Positions 44,081-51,280 of a stretch of DNA of 64,000 bases are shown in pieces; position 1 is the first letter of the stretch; every line of letters starts with the position of its first letter. Source of the DNA: an uncultured Pelagibacteraceae bacterium (GTDB lineage Bacteria; Pseudomonadota; Alphaproteobacteria; Pelagibacterales; Pelagibacteraceae). The translations under genes and the position numbers were made by a program. Below the pieces are notes generated by a model. That model saw only the letters and a program-made list of their open reading frames with translations, did no database searches and was not told where the DNA came from. The stretch covers positions 1-64,000 of the forward strand of contig CACJRJ010000001.1 in the NCBI GenBank assembly GCA_902595725.1, written 5' to 3'.

Positions 44081-45123
44081 TATTTTTATTTTTTTTTCTA
44101 ACTTCAATTGCTGAAGCTAAAGAATTTAACCTAAAAAAAATTATTTCATTAGAAGAACCTTGGGGCTCCACTTTTATAAGTGATACAGAATTATTAATTA
44201 CTGAAAAAACAGGTAAAATAAAATTATTAAATATAACTAATAATAATATTAGTGAGATAGATCACGACTTAAAAGTATTAAATTATGGTCAAGGTGGACT
44301 CTTAGATATAATATTTCATAATAATTATGTATGGGTATCCTATACCGAACAAAGAGAAAACTGGGAAACAAGCACATCAATAGCTAGAGGATTATTTGAT
44401 AGAAATAAAATAAATTTTAAAAATATTTTTCAAGCTTCTCCTCCAATCGACTCTCCATATCATTTTGGATCTAGACTGGCTATTAAAGATGATTATTTAT
44501 TTGCTTCACTAGGTGAAAGAGGACAAGGTATGATTGCTCAAGATGAAACAAAACACCCTGGAAGCATAATTAGAATTCATTTGGATGGAAGTATTCCAAA
44601 TGATAACCCAAAATTTAAAGATAAAAAAAAATGGCTTCCTGAGATTTATCAAATCGGTGTAAGAAATCCTCAAGGCTTAACATTGTCACCTTTTGATGGA
44701 AAAATTTATATTAGTAATCATGGTGCTAAAGGTGGTGATTGGTTTGGTGAAGTTAAAGAAGGAGAAAATTATGGTTGGAAAATATTAGGATGGGGTGGCA
44801 CAAACTATAGTGGTACAAAAATTGGTCCTAAATGGAAACCAGGTTTTACCAAAGCAATTCAATATTGGGTACCTTCTATCGCAATAAGCGCAATTACTAT
44901 TTACAAAGGTGAAGAATTTAAAGAATGGAATGGTCATGCCCTTATCACTTCCTTAAAAGATAAGTCGTTGAGAAAACTTAATTTTTCTGACAAAAAAAAT
45001 GTTAAAGAAGATATTGTTTTCAAGAATAAAATTGGAAGAATAAGGGATATACAAATACATCCGAGTACTGGTAAGATATACTTTTTAAGTCATAATGCGC
45101 TATGGTTAATGGAAAAAAACTAA
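44062..45123 (+). CDS. Secreted PQQ-dependent aldose/glucose dehydrogenase-like beta-propeller protein
   Basis: A 353 aa protein with a signal peptide (MAWKRLIFLFFFLTSIAEA) and the fold of soluble quinoprotein sugar dehydrogenases (GDH-B, YliI/Asd): GGLLDIIFHN, HFGSRLAIKDDYLFASLGERG, HPGSIIRIHLDGSIPNDNP, IYQIGVRNPQGLTL (His/Arg site region) and GENYGWKILGWGGTNYSG. It should oxidise a periplasmic aldose or alcohol if PQQ is available. The start overlaps the tauC end by 19 nt and the stop overlaps the next gene by 22 nt, so it belongs to the tauBC operon. Substrate unknown. Confidence 0.82.
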   Translation: MAWKRLIFLFFFLTSIAEAKEFNLKKIISLEEPWGSTFISDTELLITEKTGKIKLLNITNNNISEIDHDLKVLNYGQGGLLDIIFHNNYVWVSYTEQRENWETSTSIARGLFDRNKINFKNIFQASPPIDSPYHFGSRLAIKDDYLFASLGERGQGMIAQDETKHPGSIIRIHLDGSIPNDNPKFKDKKKWLPEIYQIGVRNPQGLTLSPFDGKIYISNHGAKGGDWFGEVKEGENYGWKILGWGGTNYSGTKIGPKWKPGFTKAIQYWVPSIAISAITIYKGEEFKEWNGHALITSLKDKSLRKLNFSDKKNVKEDIVFKNKIGRIRDIQIHPSTGKIYFLSHNALWLMEKN

Positions 45124-46109
45124 ATCAGATAATAATAAAAATTTTAAAAAAAAATGGTTTAAATACAAACCATGCAACGATTTGTTCAAAAGCATTAATA
45201 AATGCTGAACTAGTTGGTGCTCATTCTCACGGGTTATCAAGATTAAAAATGTATTGTGAAAGGATTCAAAAAAAAGTCATTAATCCAAAACCAAAAATTA
45301 AAATTAAAAAAATTTCTCAATCTATTTCTAAGATTGATGCAAATAATAGCATTGGATTTGTAGCTGCTGATATTGGAATAAAACAAGCAATTAAAAATGC
45401 AAAAAAAACAGGAATAGGATTAGTTGGAATAAAAAATAGTGGTCACTACGGTTTATCAGGTTATTACGCAGAACAAGCTGTTAAGAAAAATTTAATTGTT
45501 TTTTGTTTTACAAATGCTCCACCTGCGATAGCTCCTCATGGAGCAAGAAAAAGTTTATTTGGAACAAATCCAATATGTTTTGGAACTCCTACTTCATCTA
45601 AAGTTCCTTTTATTTTAGACACTTCTGTTTCAGTAATTAATAGGGGTAAAATAAGAGTTGCTGCAAGAAATGGAAAAAAAATACCAAAGGGAGTTGCTTT
45701 AGATAAATTTGGTAAAGCAACTACAAATGCAAAAAAAGCATTGGCAGGTGTTCAGTTACCAATAGCAGGTTTTAGAGGTTCAGGACTTGCATGGATGGTT
45801 GATATATTAAGTGGTGTTTTTACTGGAGGAAATCATGGAGGAAAAGTAAAAGATCCTTTTGATGATTTTTCAGGCCCACAAAATATTGGACACTTGTTTT
45901 TTGTAATGAAACCAAATCTTTTTGTTGGAAATTATAGTGAAAGAATAAAAGAAAATATTAAAAGAATAAAAAGATTGCCTAAAATAAAAGGTGTAAAAGA
46001 AATTTTATATCCTGGTCAAAGCAAACAAAAAAGATATAAAAAAAATCTTAATAAAAAAATTAATATTGCAGCAAATATTGCTGAAGATCTTAAAAAATTA
46101 AATGCTTAA
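45102..46109 (+). CDS. Ldh_2-family (malate/L-lactate/sulfolactate) NAD(P) dehydrogenase
   Basis: A 335 aa member of the malate/L-lactate dehydrogenase family (YlbC, ComC, DpkA and YiaK are relatives). HSHGLSRLKMYCERIQKK near residues 39-56, GLVGIKNSGHYGLSGYYAEQ with the catalytic His, APHGARKSLFGTNPICFGTP, PFILDTSVSVINRGKI and FRGSGLAWMVDILSG follow the family order. Enzymes of this family act on malate, 2,3-diketogulonate, ureidoglycolate or (R)-sulfolactate. The position in a taurine-type operon makes a sulfonate or alpha-hydroxy acid attractive. It overlaps both neighbours (22 and 8 nt). Confidence 0.83.
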   Translation: MVNGKKLNQIIIKILKKNGLNTNHATICSKALINAELVGAHSHGLSRLKMYCERIQKKVINPKPKIKIKKISQSISKIDANNSIGFVAADIGIKQAIKNAKKTGIGLVGIKNSGHYGLSGYYAEQAVKKNLIVFCFTNAPPAIAPHGARKSLFGTNPICFGTPTSSKVPFILDTSVSVINRGKIRVAARNGKKIPKGVALDKFGKATTNAKKALAGVQLPIAGFRGSGLAWMVDILSGVFTGGNHGGKVKDPFDDFSGPQNIGHLFFVMKPNLFVGNYSERIKENIKRIKRLPKIKGVKEILYPGQSKQKRYKKNLNKKINIAANIAEDLKKLNA

Positions 46110-46689
46110 TAAAAAAGTTCTAACCAATATTTTTAAAAAATTGTTGGAAGAAGCAAAAAATTCTTATAATGATTTCAATTCTGCTGATGGAAAAATAGGA
46201 GATGGTGATTTAGGTGTTACAATCTTGCACGGTTTAAAAGAAGTAAATAATAATATTAGTAAATTCAGTGATGACATGGGAGCAAATTTTATGCTTTGTT
46301 CTCAAGCTTTTGTTAAAAAATCTGGTTCTAGTTTTGGTACTTTAATTGCTTTTTCTTTTATGAATATTTCAAAAAATCTAAAAGGAAAATCCGAATGTAA
46401 CCATGAAGATATCATAGCTATTTTTGAAACTGCTTTAAAAACAATACTTGAAAGAGGAAAAACTAATCTTGGAGATAAAACTATTGCAGATAGTTTAGAT
46501 TTAATAATTAAAAATCTTAAAGATAATCAAAATTACTCTGAAGTATTTAAATCATCAACAAAACAAGCTTTAGAAAATTTTAAAGGTAAAAAAATTAAGA
46601 TTGGTAGAGCTCGAATGTTTGAAGATAAAACAAAAGACTTGGATGACCCTGGAATGTTTGCTTTAAGCAGGTTATCTTCAATATTTTAA
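46102..46689 (+). CDS. dhaL: Dihydroxyacetone kinase, L (ADP/ATP-binding) subunit
   Basis: A 195 aa DhaL-domain protein. The Mg-ATP acidic motif is FNSADGKIGDGDLGVTILHG near residues 24-43 (D-x-x-x-GDGD-x-G), followed by SGSSFGTLIAFSFMN and GDKTIADSLDLI, GRARMFEDKTKDLDDPG, the latter with late ligands near the nucleotide. DhaL works with DhaK, found 4.6 kb away at 51281-52276. No DhaM is seen, so the phosphate donor (ATP or another PTS protein) is unclear. It overlaps the preceding dehydrogenase by 8 nt. Confidence 0.88.
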   Translation: MLNKKVLTNIFKKLLEEAKNSYNDFNSADGKIGDGDLGVTILHGLKEVNNNISKFSDDMGANFMLCSQAFVKKSGSSFGTLIAFSFMNISKNLKGKSECNHEDIIAIFETALKTILERGKTNLGDKTIADSLDLIIKNLKDNQNYSEVFKSSTKQALENFKGKKIKIGRARMFEDKTKDLDDPGMFALSRLSSIF

Positions 46690-47183
46690 GGTTTGTTAAT
46701 TTTAGCTATCATTCCGTCTTCATAGTGACCTGGTACATTACATGCGGCTTCGAGATTTGTATCGGTACTAAATTTCCATATTAATTCTGCACTCTGGTTT
46801 GGTTCTAATAAAACACTATTAGAATGAGAGTGACTCATTGAATGGTCTTTTTTTGCCATTTCTTTCATTTTTTTCATATCTATTTTATCAGCTAATAAAA
46901 TTTGATTTTCTACCATCTTCATCATTTCTAGCTGGTGTTCAATGTGCATTTCTTTAGTAGCAATATTAAACTCATGAACTAGTTCTCCATAGTTACTAAT
47001 AACAAATTTAACTGTTTCGCCTTTTTTTATTTTTATTTCATTGGGTTCAAAATAATTATCATACATTTTTATTTCAATAGTACTGTCAACTTCTGATAAT
47101 TTTCCTTTCTCACCTATCATCTTTATTGATGATGCAAATAAAATGTTTGGAATTATAAAAAATATTAGGATTAATTTTTTCAT
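46686..47183 (-). CDS. Exported cupredoxin with His/Met-rich insertion
   Basis: A 165 aa periplasmic copper protein. Signal peptide of about 17 residues (MKKLILIFFIIPNILFA), then EIKMYDNYFEPNEIKIKKGE, a plastocyanin-like strand pair, VISNYGELVHEFNIA (first Cu His) and AACNVPGHYEDGMIAKI (Cys, His, Met), which complete a type I copper site. Between them lies an insertion (about 80-125) with MHIEHQLEMMKMVEN and KKDHSMSHSHSNS, rich in His and Met, that could bind extra copper. Possibly a copper carrier or stress protein rather than an electron carrier. It is followed by msrB on the same strand. Confidence 0.85.
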   Translation of the reverse strand: MKKLILIFFIIPNILFASSIKMIGEKGKLSEVDSTIEIKMYDNYFEPNEIKIKKGETVKFVISNYGELVHEFNIATKEMHIEHQLEMMKMVENQILLADKIDMKKMKEMAKKDHSMSHSHSNSVLLEPNQSAELIWKFSTDTNLEAACNVPGHYEDGMIAKINKP

Positions 47184-47184
47184 A

Positions 47185-47639
47185 TTAATTTGTTGGTTTA
47201 AAAATTAAACAAAGGCCATTATTACAAAATCTCATACCATTTTCACCAGGACCATCTTCAAATACATGTCCATGATGTGCTCCACATTTTGCACAATGGT
47301 ATTCAACTCTTTTCATTCCAAAAGAGTAATCAATTTTAGTATTAAATGCGCCAGGAAGAGACTCGGTAAAAGATGGCCATCCTGTTCCACTATCATATTT
47401 TGAATTAGAACTGAATAATTTAGCATCACAATTGGCACAGTGATAAAAACCATCTCTCTTTTCATGAAGCAAAGAACTGGTAAATGGACGTTCAGTACCT
47501 TCATTAAAAAGTATATGTTTTTGTTGTTCTGTTAAATTTTGATTTATTATTTTTTTGTAGCTGAGTATAAAAATTTATATGGAAATAATATTAGTGAAAT
47601 TAATGATGCGCTGAATAATTTTAAAAAGTTCCTTTTCAT
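47185..47639 (-). CDS. msrB: Exported peptide-methionine (R)-S-oxide reductase MsrB, reading frame broken in an A7 tract
   Basis: Reduces methionine-R-sulfoxide in proteins. The ATG-initiated frame 47472-47185 (95 aa) starts in mid-domain, at LLHEKRDGFYHC; upstream in the same frame is the missing N-terminus LTEQQKHILFNEGTERPFTS, which has no ATG. Zinc Cys pairs are CANC and CAKC, and the active-site Cys lies in MRFCNNGLC. In another frame, ATG 47639 encodes MKRNFLKLFSASLISLILFP and then KFLYSATKK and TAA: a Tat-like or Sec signal peptide. The frames join only by a -1 shift at A AAA AAA (47556-47550), giving 151 aa. Slippage, programmed frameshifting or a homopolymer error are all possible. 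Confidence 0.82.
47550..47556 (-). other. Slippery heptamer A AAA AAA at the msrB frame junction
   Basis: Seven A residues on the minus strand, read as ac-A AAA AAA TAA in the signal-peptide frame. A -1 slip at the two Lys codons continues as ATA ATA AAT CAA, in frame with MsrB. It is a canonical -1 frameshift heptamer with the stop codon directly after it. Transcriptional slippage adding one A gives the same product. I saw no obvious stimulatory stem-loop or Shine-Dalgarno-like element. Confidence 0.55.
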
Positions 47640-47682
47640 AAGATTACATTATGAATTTTAAAATAGATTACAATGAGCCCCA

Positions 47683-47710
47683 TTGACACAAGTTAATTTT
47701 TATATATTTA
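47683..47710 (+). promoter_or_regulatory. Candidate sigma-70 promoter for bcp
   Basis: TTGACA at 47683-47688, 16 bp spacer, TATTTA at 47705-47710. The predicted start would fall at about the bcp ATG (47715 or 47721), so the message would be leaderless or nearly so. AT-rich sequence makes chance matches common, though TTGACA is a perfect -35. Confidence 0.35.
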
Positions 47711-47714
47711 ATTT

Positions 47715-48188
47715 ATGAATATGAATTTAAAGGGAAATAATAAAGCACCTAATTTTAAACTTGCCAGTACAGATGGAAATATTTTTGAATTAAATAAAGT
47801 TAAAAAGAAGAATATAATTTTATACTTTTATCCAAAAGATGATACGCCTGGGTGCACAATAGAGTCTAAAGATTTTAGCAAGTTAAATAGTTTAATTAAT
47901 AAGAATAAAACTATCGTTCTTGGTATTTCAAAAGATAGTATCGAAAGTCATTTAAAATTTAAAAAAAAATATAAATTGAAATTTGATTTACTGTCTGATG
48001 AAAAAAAAGAAGTAATAAAAAAATATGGTGTTTGGGGCAAAAAATCTTTTTTAGGTAAAGAATTTATGGGAATAAGAAGGACTACATTTTTGATTAATTC
48101 TAAGGGAAAAATTCACAAAATTTGGAATAATGTTAGAGTTAAAGATCATGCTAAAGAAGTTTTTGAAGAGTTAAAAAACTTAAATTAA
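47715..48188 (+). CDS. bcp: Thiol peroxidase, BCP/PrxQ type
   Basis: A 157 aa AhpC/TSA-family peroxiredoxin reducing H2O2 and alkyl hydroperoxides. APNFKLASTDGNIFELN is the usual N-terminus, and YFYPKDDTPGCTIESKDF near residues 35-52 holds the peroxidatic Cys. The commonly paired resolving Cys five residues later (PGCTxExxxF+C) is not present: the position after TIE is Ser, so it probably works as a 1-Cys-type or with external thiol. WGKKSFLGKEFMGIRRTTFLI is typical of BCP. A second in-frame ATG is at 47721. It is divergent from msrB, another repair enzyme. Confidence 0.9.
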   Translation: MNMNLKGNNKAPNFKLASTDGNIFELNKVKKKNIILYFYPKDDTPGCTIESKDFSKLNSLINKNKTIVLGISKDSIESHLKFKKKYKLKFDLLSDEKKEVIKKYGVWGKKSFLGKEFMGIRRTTFLINSKGKIHKIWNNVRVKDHAKEVFEELKNLN

Positions 48189-48191
48189 ATT

Positions 48192-48764
48192 TTATTTTTT
48201 CCAATCAATACTAAACATTGATTCATTTCGTCTTAAAGGAGGGAGTGTAAAAGGACTATTATAAGTTGCCCTGATAGCAAAACCTTTTATAGAAATATTA
48301 TCTTCCAAAAGTTTTTGCTTAAGAATTTTATTATGTTTATCAAAATTTTTATCAGATGATCTTCCTGAAAATTCTATTACTGCAAAATAACCTTCTGAAA
48401 TTGTTGTAATTTCAATATCAGGATTGTTTGGTATAGGGGTAGTTTCTTTATTAAATTTTGAAGGGAGGTAGAACTGCATAAACATTTGATCATCTTTTTT
48501 TGTTTGGGTAACTGGAACTGTCATTGCTATTTTTTGTGAGTTTTTATTTTCTCCAGAAATATATTTAAAAAGTTTTCGAAAACTATTATTATCTCCATTG
48601 TTTGGTACTTGAACTATTAATCGATCTGAATAATAACGAATTTCATAAATATCGTTTTTTTGTACTACATTGTAAGTTGCTTCTTCATTTGCCATCGTTG
48701 TAGAGTACGAGAAAAGAAAAATTAGGCAAACTATAAAATTAACTTTTGATATTAATTTTTTCAC
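48192..48764 (-). CDS. SOUL-family heme-binding protein (exported)
   Basis: A 190 aa protein with a signal peptide (about residues 1-25, KLISKVNFIVCLIFLFSYST, cleavage near TMA). The body has the SOUL/HEBP pattern: YNVVQKNDIYEIRYYSDRLIV, FRKLFKYISGENKNSQKIAM, TVPVTQTKKDDQMFMQFYLP and YFAVIEFSGRSSDKNFDKHN. Family members bind heme or tetrapyrroles, although bacterial roles are not established. The start shares one base with the stop of the small membrane protein upstream, so they are co-transcribed. Confidence 0.85.
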   Translation of the reverse strand: MKKLISKVNFIVCLIFLFSYSTTMANEEATYNVVQKNDIYEIRYYSDRLIVQVPNNGDNNSFRKLFKYISGENKNSQKIAMTVPVTQTKKDDQMFMQFYLPSKFNKETTPIPNNPDIEITTISEGYFAVIEFSGRSSDKNFDKHNKILKQKLLEDNISIKGFAIRATYNSPFTLPPLRRNESMFSIDWKK

Positions 48765-48946
48765 TACTCTCTATTTTGTTCGTCTTTTTTTTCAAAGTAA
48801 AATAGACAAATCAAAAACAATACTGTCCACACAACTCCTGCCATAGCCTTAGACAATGATGTTTCAGCACCCCATAAATCAAGAAATAAAGCGCCTATAA
48901 TAATGCCGATTGCGTAAATTACTATTACCACTGTGCTTAAATTCAT
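48764..48946 (-). CDS. Small two-helix membrane protein
   Basis: A 60 aa protein with helix 1 at about residues 3-23 (VVIVIYAIGIIIGALFLDLW) and helix 2 at about 34-52, and a charged C-terminus FEKKDEQNRE. Its ATG (48946) overlaps the TGA of the next upstream small gene in an ATGA arrangement, and its stop shares a base with the SOUL gene start. The two short ORFs and SOUL thus look like one unit. No known family is recognised. Confidence 0.65.
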   Translation of the reverse strand: MNLSTVVIVIYAIGIIIGALFLDLWGAETSLSKAMAGVVWTVLFLICLFYFEKKDEQNRE

Positions 48947-49080
48947 TTATTTTCCTCTTCATTTTTTTCTTTTTGATTTTCTTCTTTGTATTTTTTTCCT
49001 CTAATCACTGCTGAAACTCCCATATAAATTACATATCCAATGATTAATAAAGATATTGTAATAAAAATTATTTTTTGCAT
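48943..49080 (-). CDS. 45 aa single-helix membrane peptide
   Basis: ATG at 49080 to TGA at 48943. The translation starts MQKIIFITISLLIIGYVIYM, one transmembrane helix, then a strongly charged tail with RGKKYKEENQKEKNEEEN. It overlaps the next gene by ATGA, which argues that it is translated. The size and layout resemble small cytochrome-oxidase or respiratory-complex accessory peptides, but I cannot name it. It fills the otherwise empty stretch between 48946 and the adenine deaminase gene at 49111. Confidence 0.6.
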   Translation of the reverse strand: MQKIIFITISLLIIGYVIYMGVSAVIRGKKYKEENQKEKNEEENK

Positions 49081-49110
49081 TTAAATATTTTCAATTTTTT
49101 TAATAACATT

Positions 49111-50100
49111 TTAGATTTTAGAAATCCATTTTTTCTTTTCCATATCATTTAAAAAAGAGGATTTAAACGAATTAACAAGTAACGTTTTTACTTGTTCATA
49201 GGAAAGATCCAGGGCTGCTTGTGTTTCAGTCAAATTTTTATTTAAATAACCACCAAAATAAGCAGGATCATCTGAATTCACCATGACCATTAATTTTTTA
49301 TCTAACATTTTTTTTAAGTTGTGATCTTCTAATTTATTGAAAACTTTTAATTTTACATTTGAAAGAGGACATACTGTTAAAGGAATTTGGCTTTCTGACA
49401 AAATTTCAACCAGTTTGTCATCCTTAAGACATTGAACTCCATGGTCAATTCTATGAACATTTAAAAAATTTAAGGCTTCCCAAATATATTCTGGTGGCCC
49501 CTCTTCGCCTGCGTGAGCTACTGTTATAAATTCATTTTCTAACGCTTTTTTAAATAAATTTTTAAATTTTTTAGGTGGATTGCCTGTCTCTGATGAATCT
49601 AATCCAACTCCAAATATCTTATCTTTATGTGCCAGCGCTTTATCTAATATTTTAAAACACTCATCTTCACTTAAATGTCTTAAAAAACACATTATTATTT
49701 TAAAACTTAAACCAAATTCTTTTTCAGCTTTCTTTAAAGCATTAAAAATTCCATTTATAACAATATCAAAATCAATTCCTCTATCTGTATGAGTTTGTGG
49801 ATCAAAGAAGATTTCAGTATGTACAATGTTTTCTTCTCTACATTTTAATATGTAAGCCCATGTAAGATCGAAAAAATCCTGTTCTTTTATTAGTACTTTA
49901 GCCCCCTCATAATAAATTTTTAAAAAAGAGTCTAAATTACTAAAATTATATGCTTTTTTTACATCATCGACATTTTTAAATGGAATATCAATATTGTTTC
50001 TTTTTGCTAAAGAAAACATAAGTTCAGGTTCCAACGTTCCTTCAATGTGTAAATGTAATTCAGCTTTTGGTGATTTTTTTATAAATTCTTCCAAAATCAT
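49111..50100 (-). CDS. add: Adenosine/adenine deaminase (AMP deaminase superfamily)
   Basis: Zinc hydrolase of 329 aa. KAELHLHIEGTLEPELMFSL near residues 12-31 gives the HxH metal pair; FVTVAHAGEEG-type segment FITVAHAGEEGPP the third His and catalytic Glu; HRIDHGVQCL the conserved His, and NSDDPAYFGG the metal Asp. The segments EGTLEPELMFSLAKRNNI and VHTEIFFDPQTHTDRG are typical of the bacterial adenine-deaminase branch of this family, so adenine to hypoxanthine is my preferred reaction, though adenosine is the common annotation. It overlaps the epoxide hydrolase gene by 4 nt. Confidence 0.88.
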   Translation of the reverse strand: MILEEFIKKSPKAELHLHIEGTLEPELMFSLAKRNNIDIPFKNVDDVKKAYNFSNLDSFLKIYYEGAKVLIKEQDFFDLTWAYILKCREENIVHTEIFFDPQTHTDRGIDFDIVINGIFNALKKAEKEFGLSFKIIMCFLRHLSEDECFKILDKALAHKDKIFGVGLDSSETGNPPKKFKNLFKKALENEFITVAHAGEEGPPEYIWEALNFLNVHRIDHGVQCLKDDKLVEILSESQIPLTVCPLSNVKLKVFNKLEDHNLKKMLDKKLMVMVNSDDPAYFGGYLNKNLTETQAALDLSYEQVKTLLVNSFKSSFLNDMEKKKWISKI

Positions 50101-51236
50101 AAACTCTTTGCAAACTTCTTAATATCTTTAATTAATAAATCAGGTTGCTCTAAAGCTGCAAAATGTCCTCCTGCAAGCATCTCTGTCCATTGTTGAACAT
50201 TATATATTCTTTCTACATACGATTTAGGAGCCCATTCTAAATATTCTTTTGGAAATTTTGCAATTGCAGTTGGGACTTTTAAAGGAAGATGATCTTTTGG
50301 AAGAAATCTTCCTCCTTCTTCTCTTCTTCCATAATAAATCCAAGATGCTGTATTGAATGTTTTAGTTACTAAATAAACCATGATGTTTGATAATAAAATA
50401 TCTTTTGAATAAACGCTTTCAATATCTCCATTTTTTATATCTGACCAGCCCCTCATTTTTTCGATTATCCATGCAGCAACGCCTACTGGACTATCCATCA
50501 TTGCGTAACTTAATGTTTGTGGTTTTGTTGCTTGTTGTGTTCTATAACCATCTTCGATTCTTTGTTCTTTTTTAAATCTTTCTTGCCACTCTTTTTCTTC
50601 AGGTGTTTGTGGTCCATCTGGATGACGAGTAATTAAAATATTAATATGTATTCCTAATAGACTTTCTGGAAAATCGTATGCTAGCCAAGTACATATTGTT
50701 CCTCCAAAATCACCTCCTTGAGATATATATTTTTTATAACCCAAAGTATTTATCATTAACGAATTAAATATTGCTGACATTTTTCTTGGACCGATTGGTC
50801 TTGGAGGACGCTCTGAAAATCCATAACCTGGTAAAGATGGAACAACAACATCAAATCCATCTTCTTCTTTTCCACCATATTTTTCAGGGTGAGCTAGTTG
50901 ATCGATAATATGTAAAAATTCTACTATAGAACCAGGCCAACCATGATTTAACAATAATGGTTTAGGTTTAGATCCACTTCCTTTTTCATGAATAAAATGA
51001 ATATCAATTCCATCTATATTAGATTTAAAATTATTAAATTTATTTATTTTTTCTTCTGTTTTTCTCCAATCAAATTTATTAACCCAATAATCAGCAAATT
51101 CTTTCATGTAATCTAAGTTTGTTCCATAATCCCAACCTCCGTCGTCAGGCATCTCGTGCCATTGATAGTTCTTAACCTTTGAATATATATTTTGGAGGCT
51201 TTCTTCTGAAATCTCTACTTTAAAAGGTTTTGTCAT
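50097..51236 (-). CDS. Epoxide hydrolase-family alpha/beta hydrolase
   Basis: A 379 aa protein with the N-terminal EHN domain (about residues 1-105: ISEESLQNIYSKVKNYQWHE, DFGTN-like DYGTNLDYMKEFADYW) followed by an alpha/beta-hydrolase. The oxyanion region is LLNHGWPGSIVEF, VPSLPGYGFSERPP is the substrate loop, and the nucleophile Asp is in SQGGDFGGTICTW (about residue 172). The late AGGHFAALEQPD holds the catalytic His. It should open an epoxide to a diol; natural substrate unknown. Overlaps add by 4 nt and is the first gene of that pair. Confidence 0.87.
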   Translation of the reverse strand: MTKPFKVEISEESLQNIYSKVKNYQWHEMPDDGGWDYGTNLDYMKEFADYWVNKFDWRKTEEKINKFNNFKSNIDGIDIHFIHEKGSGSKPKPLLLNHGWPGSIVEFLHIIDQLAHPEKYGGKEEDGFDVVVPSLPGYGFSERPPRPIGPRKMSAIFNSLMINTLGYKKYISQGGDFGGTICTWLAYDFPESLLGIHINILITRHPDGPQTPEEKEWQERFKKEQRIEDGYRTQQATKPQTLSYAMMDSPVGVAAWIIEKMRGWSDIKNGDIESVYSKDILLSNIMVYLVTKTFNTASWIYYGRREEGGRFLPKDHLPLKVPTAIAKFPKEYLEWAPKSYVERIYNVQQWTEMLAGGHFAALEQPDLLIKDIKKFAKSL

Positions 51237-51280
51237 TTTACTAGTATATATATTTTTAAATTTAAAATATAAAAATAGTT

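Noticed and set aside
47313-47504. 63-codon ORF overlapping msrB
   Set aside because: A third-frame shadow across msrB; it encodes no recognisable domain and is not one of the two frames needed for the joined protein.
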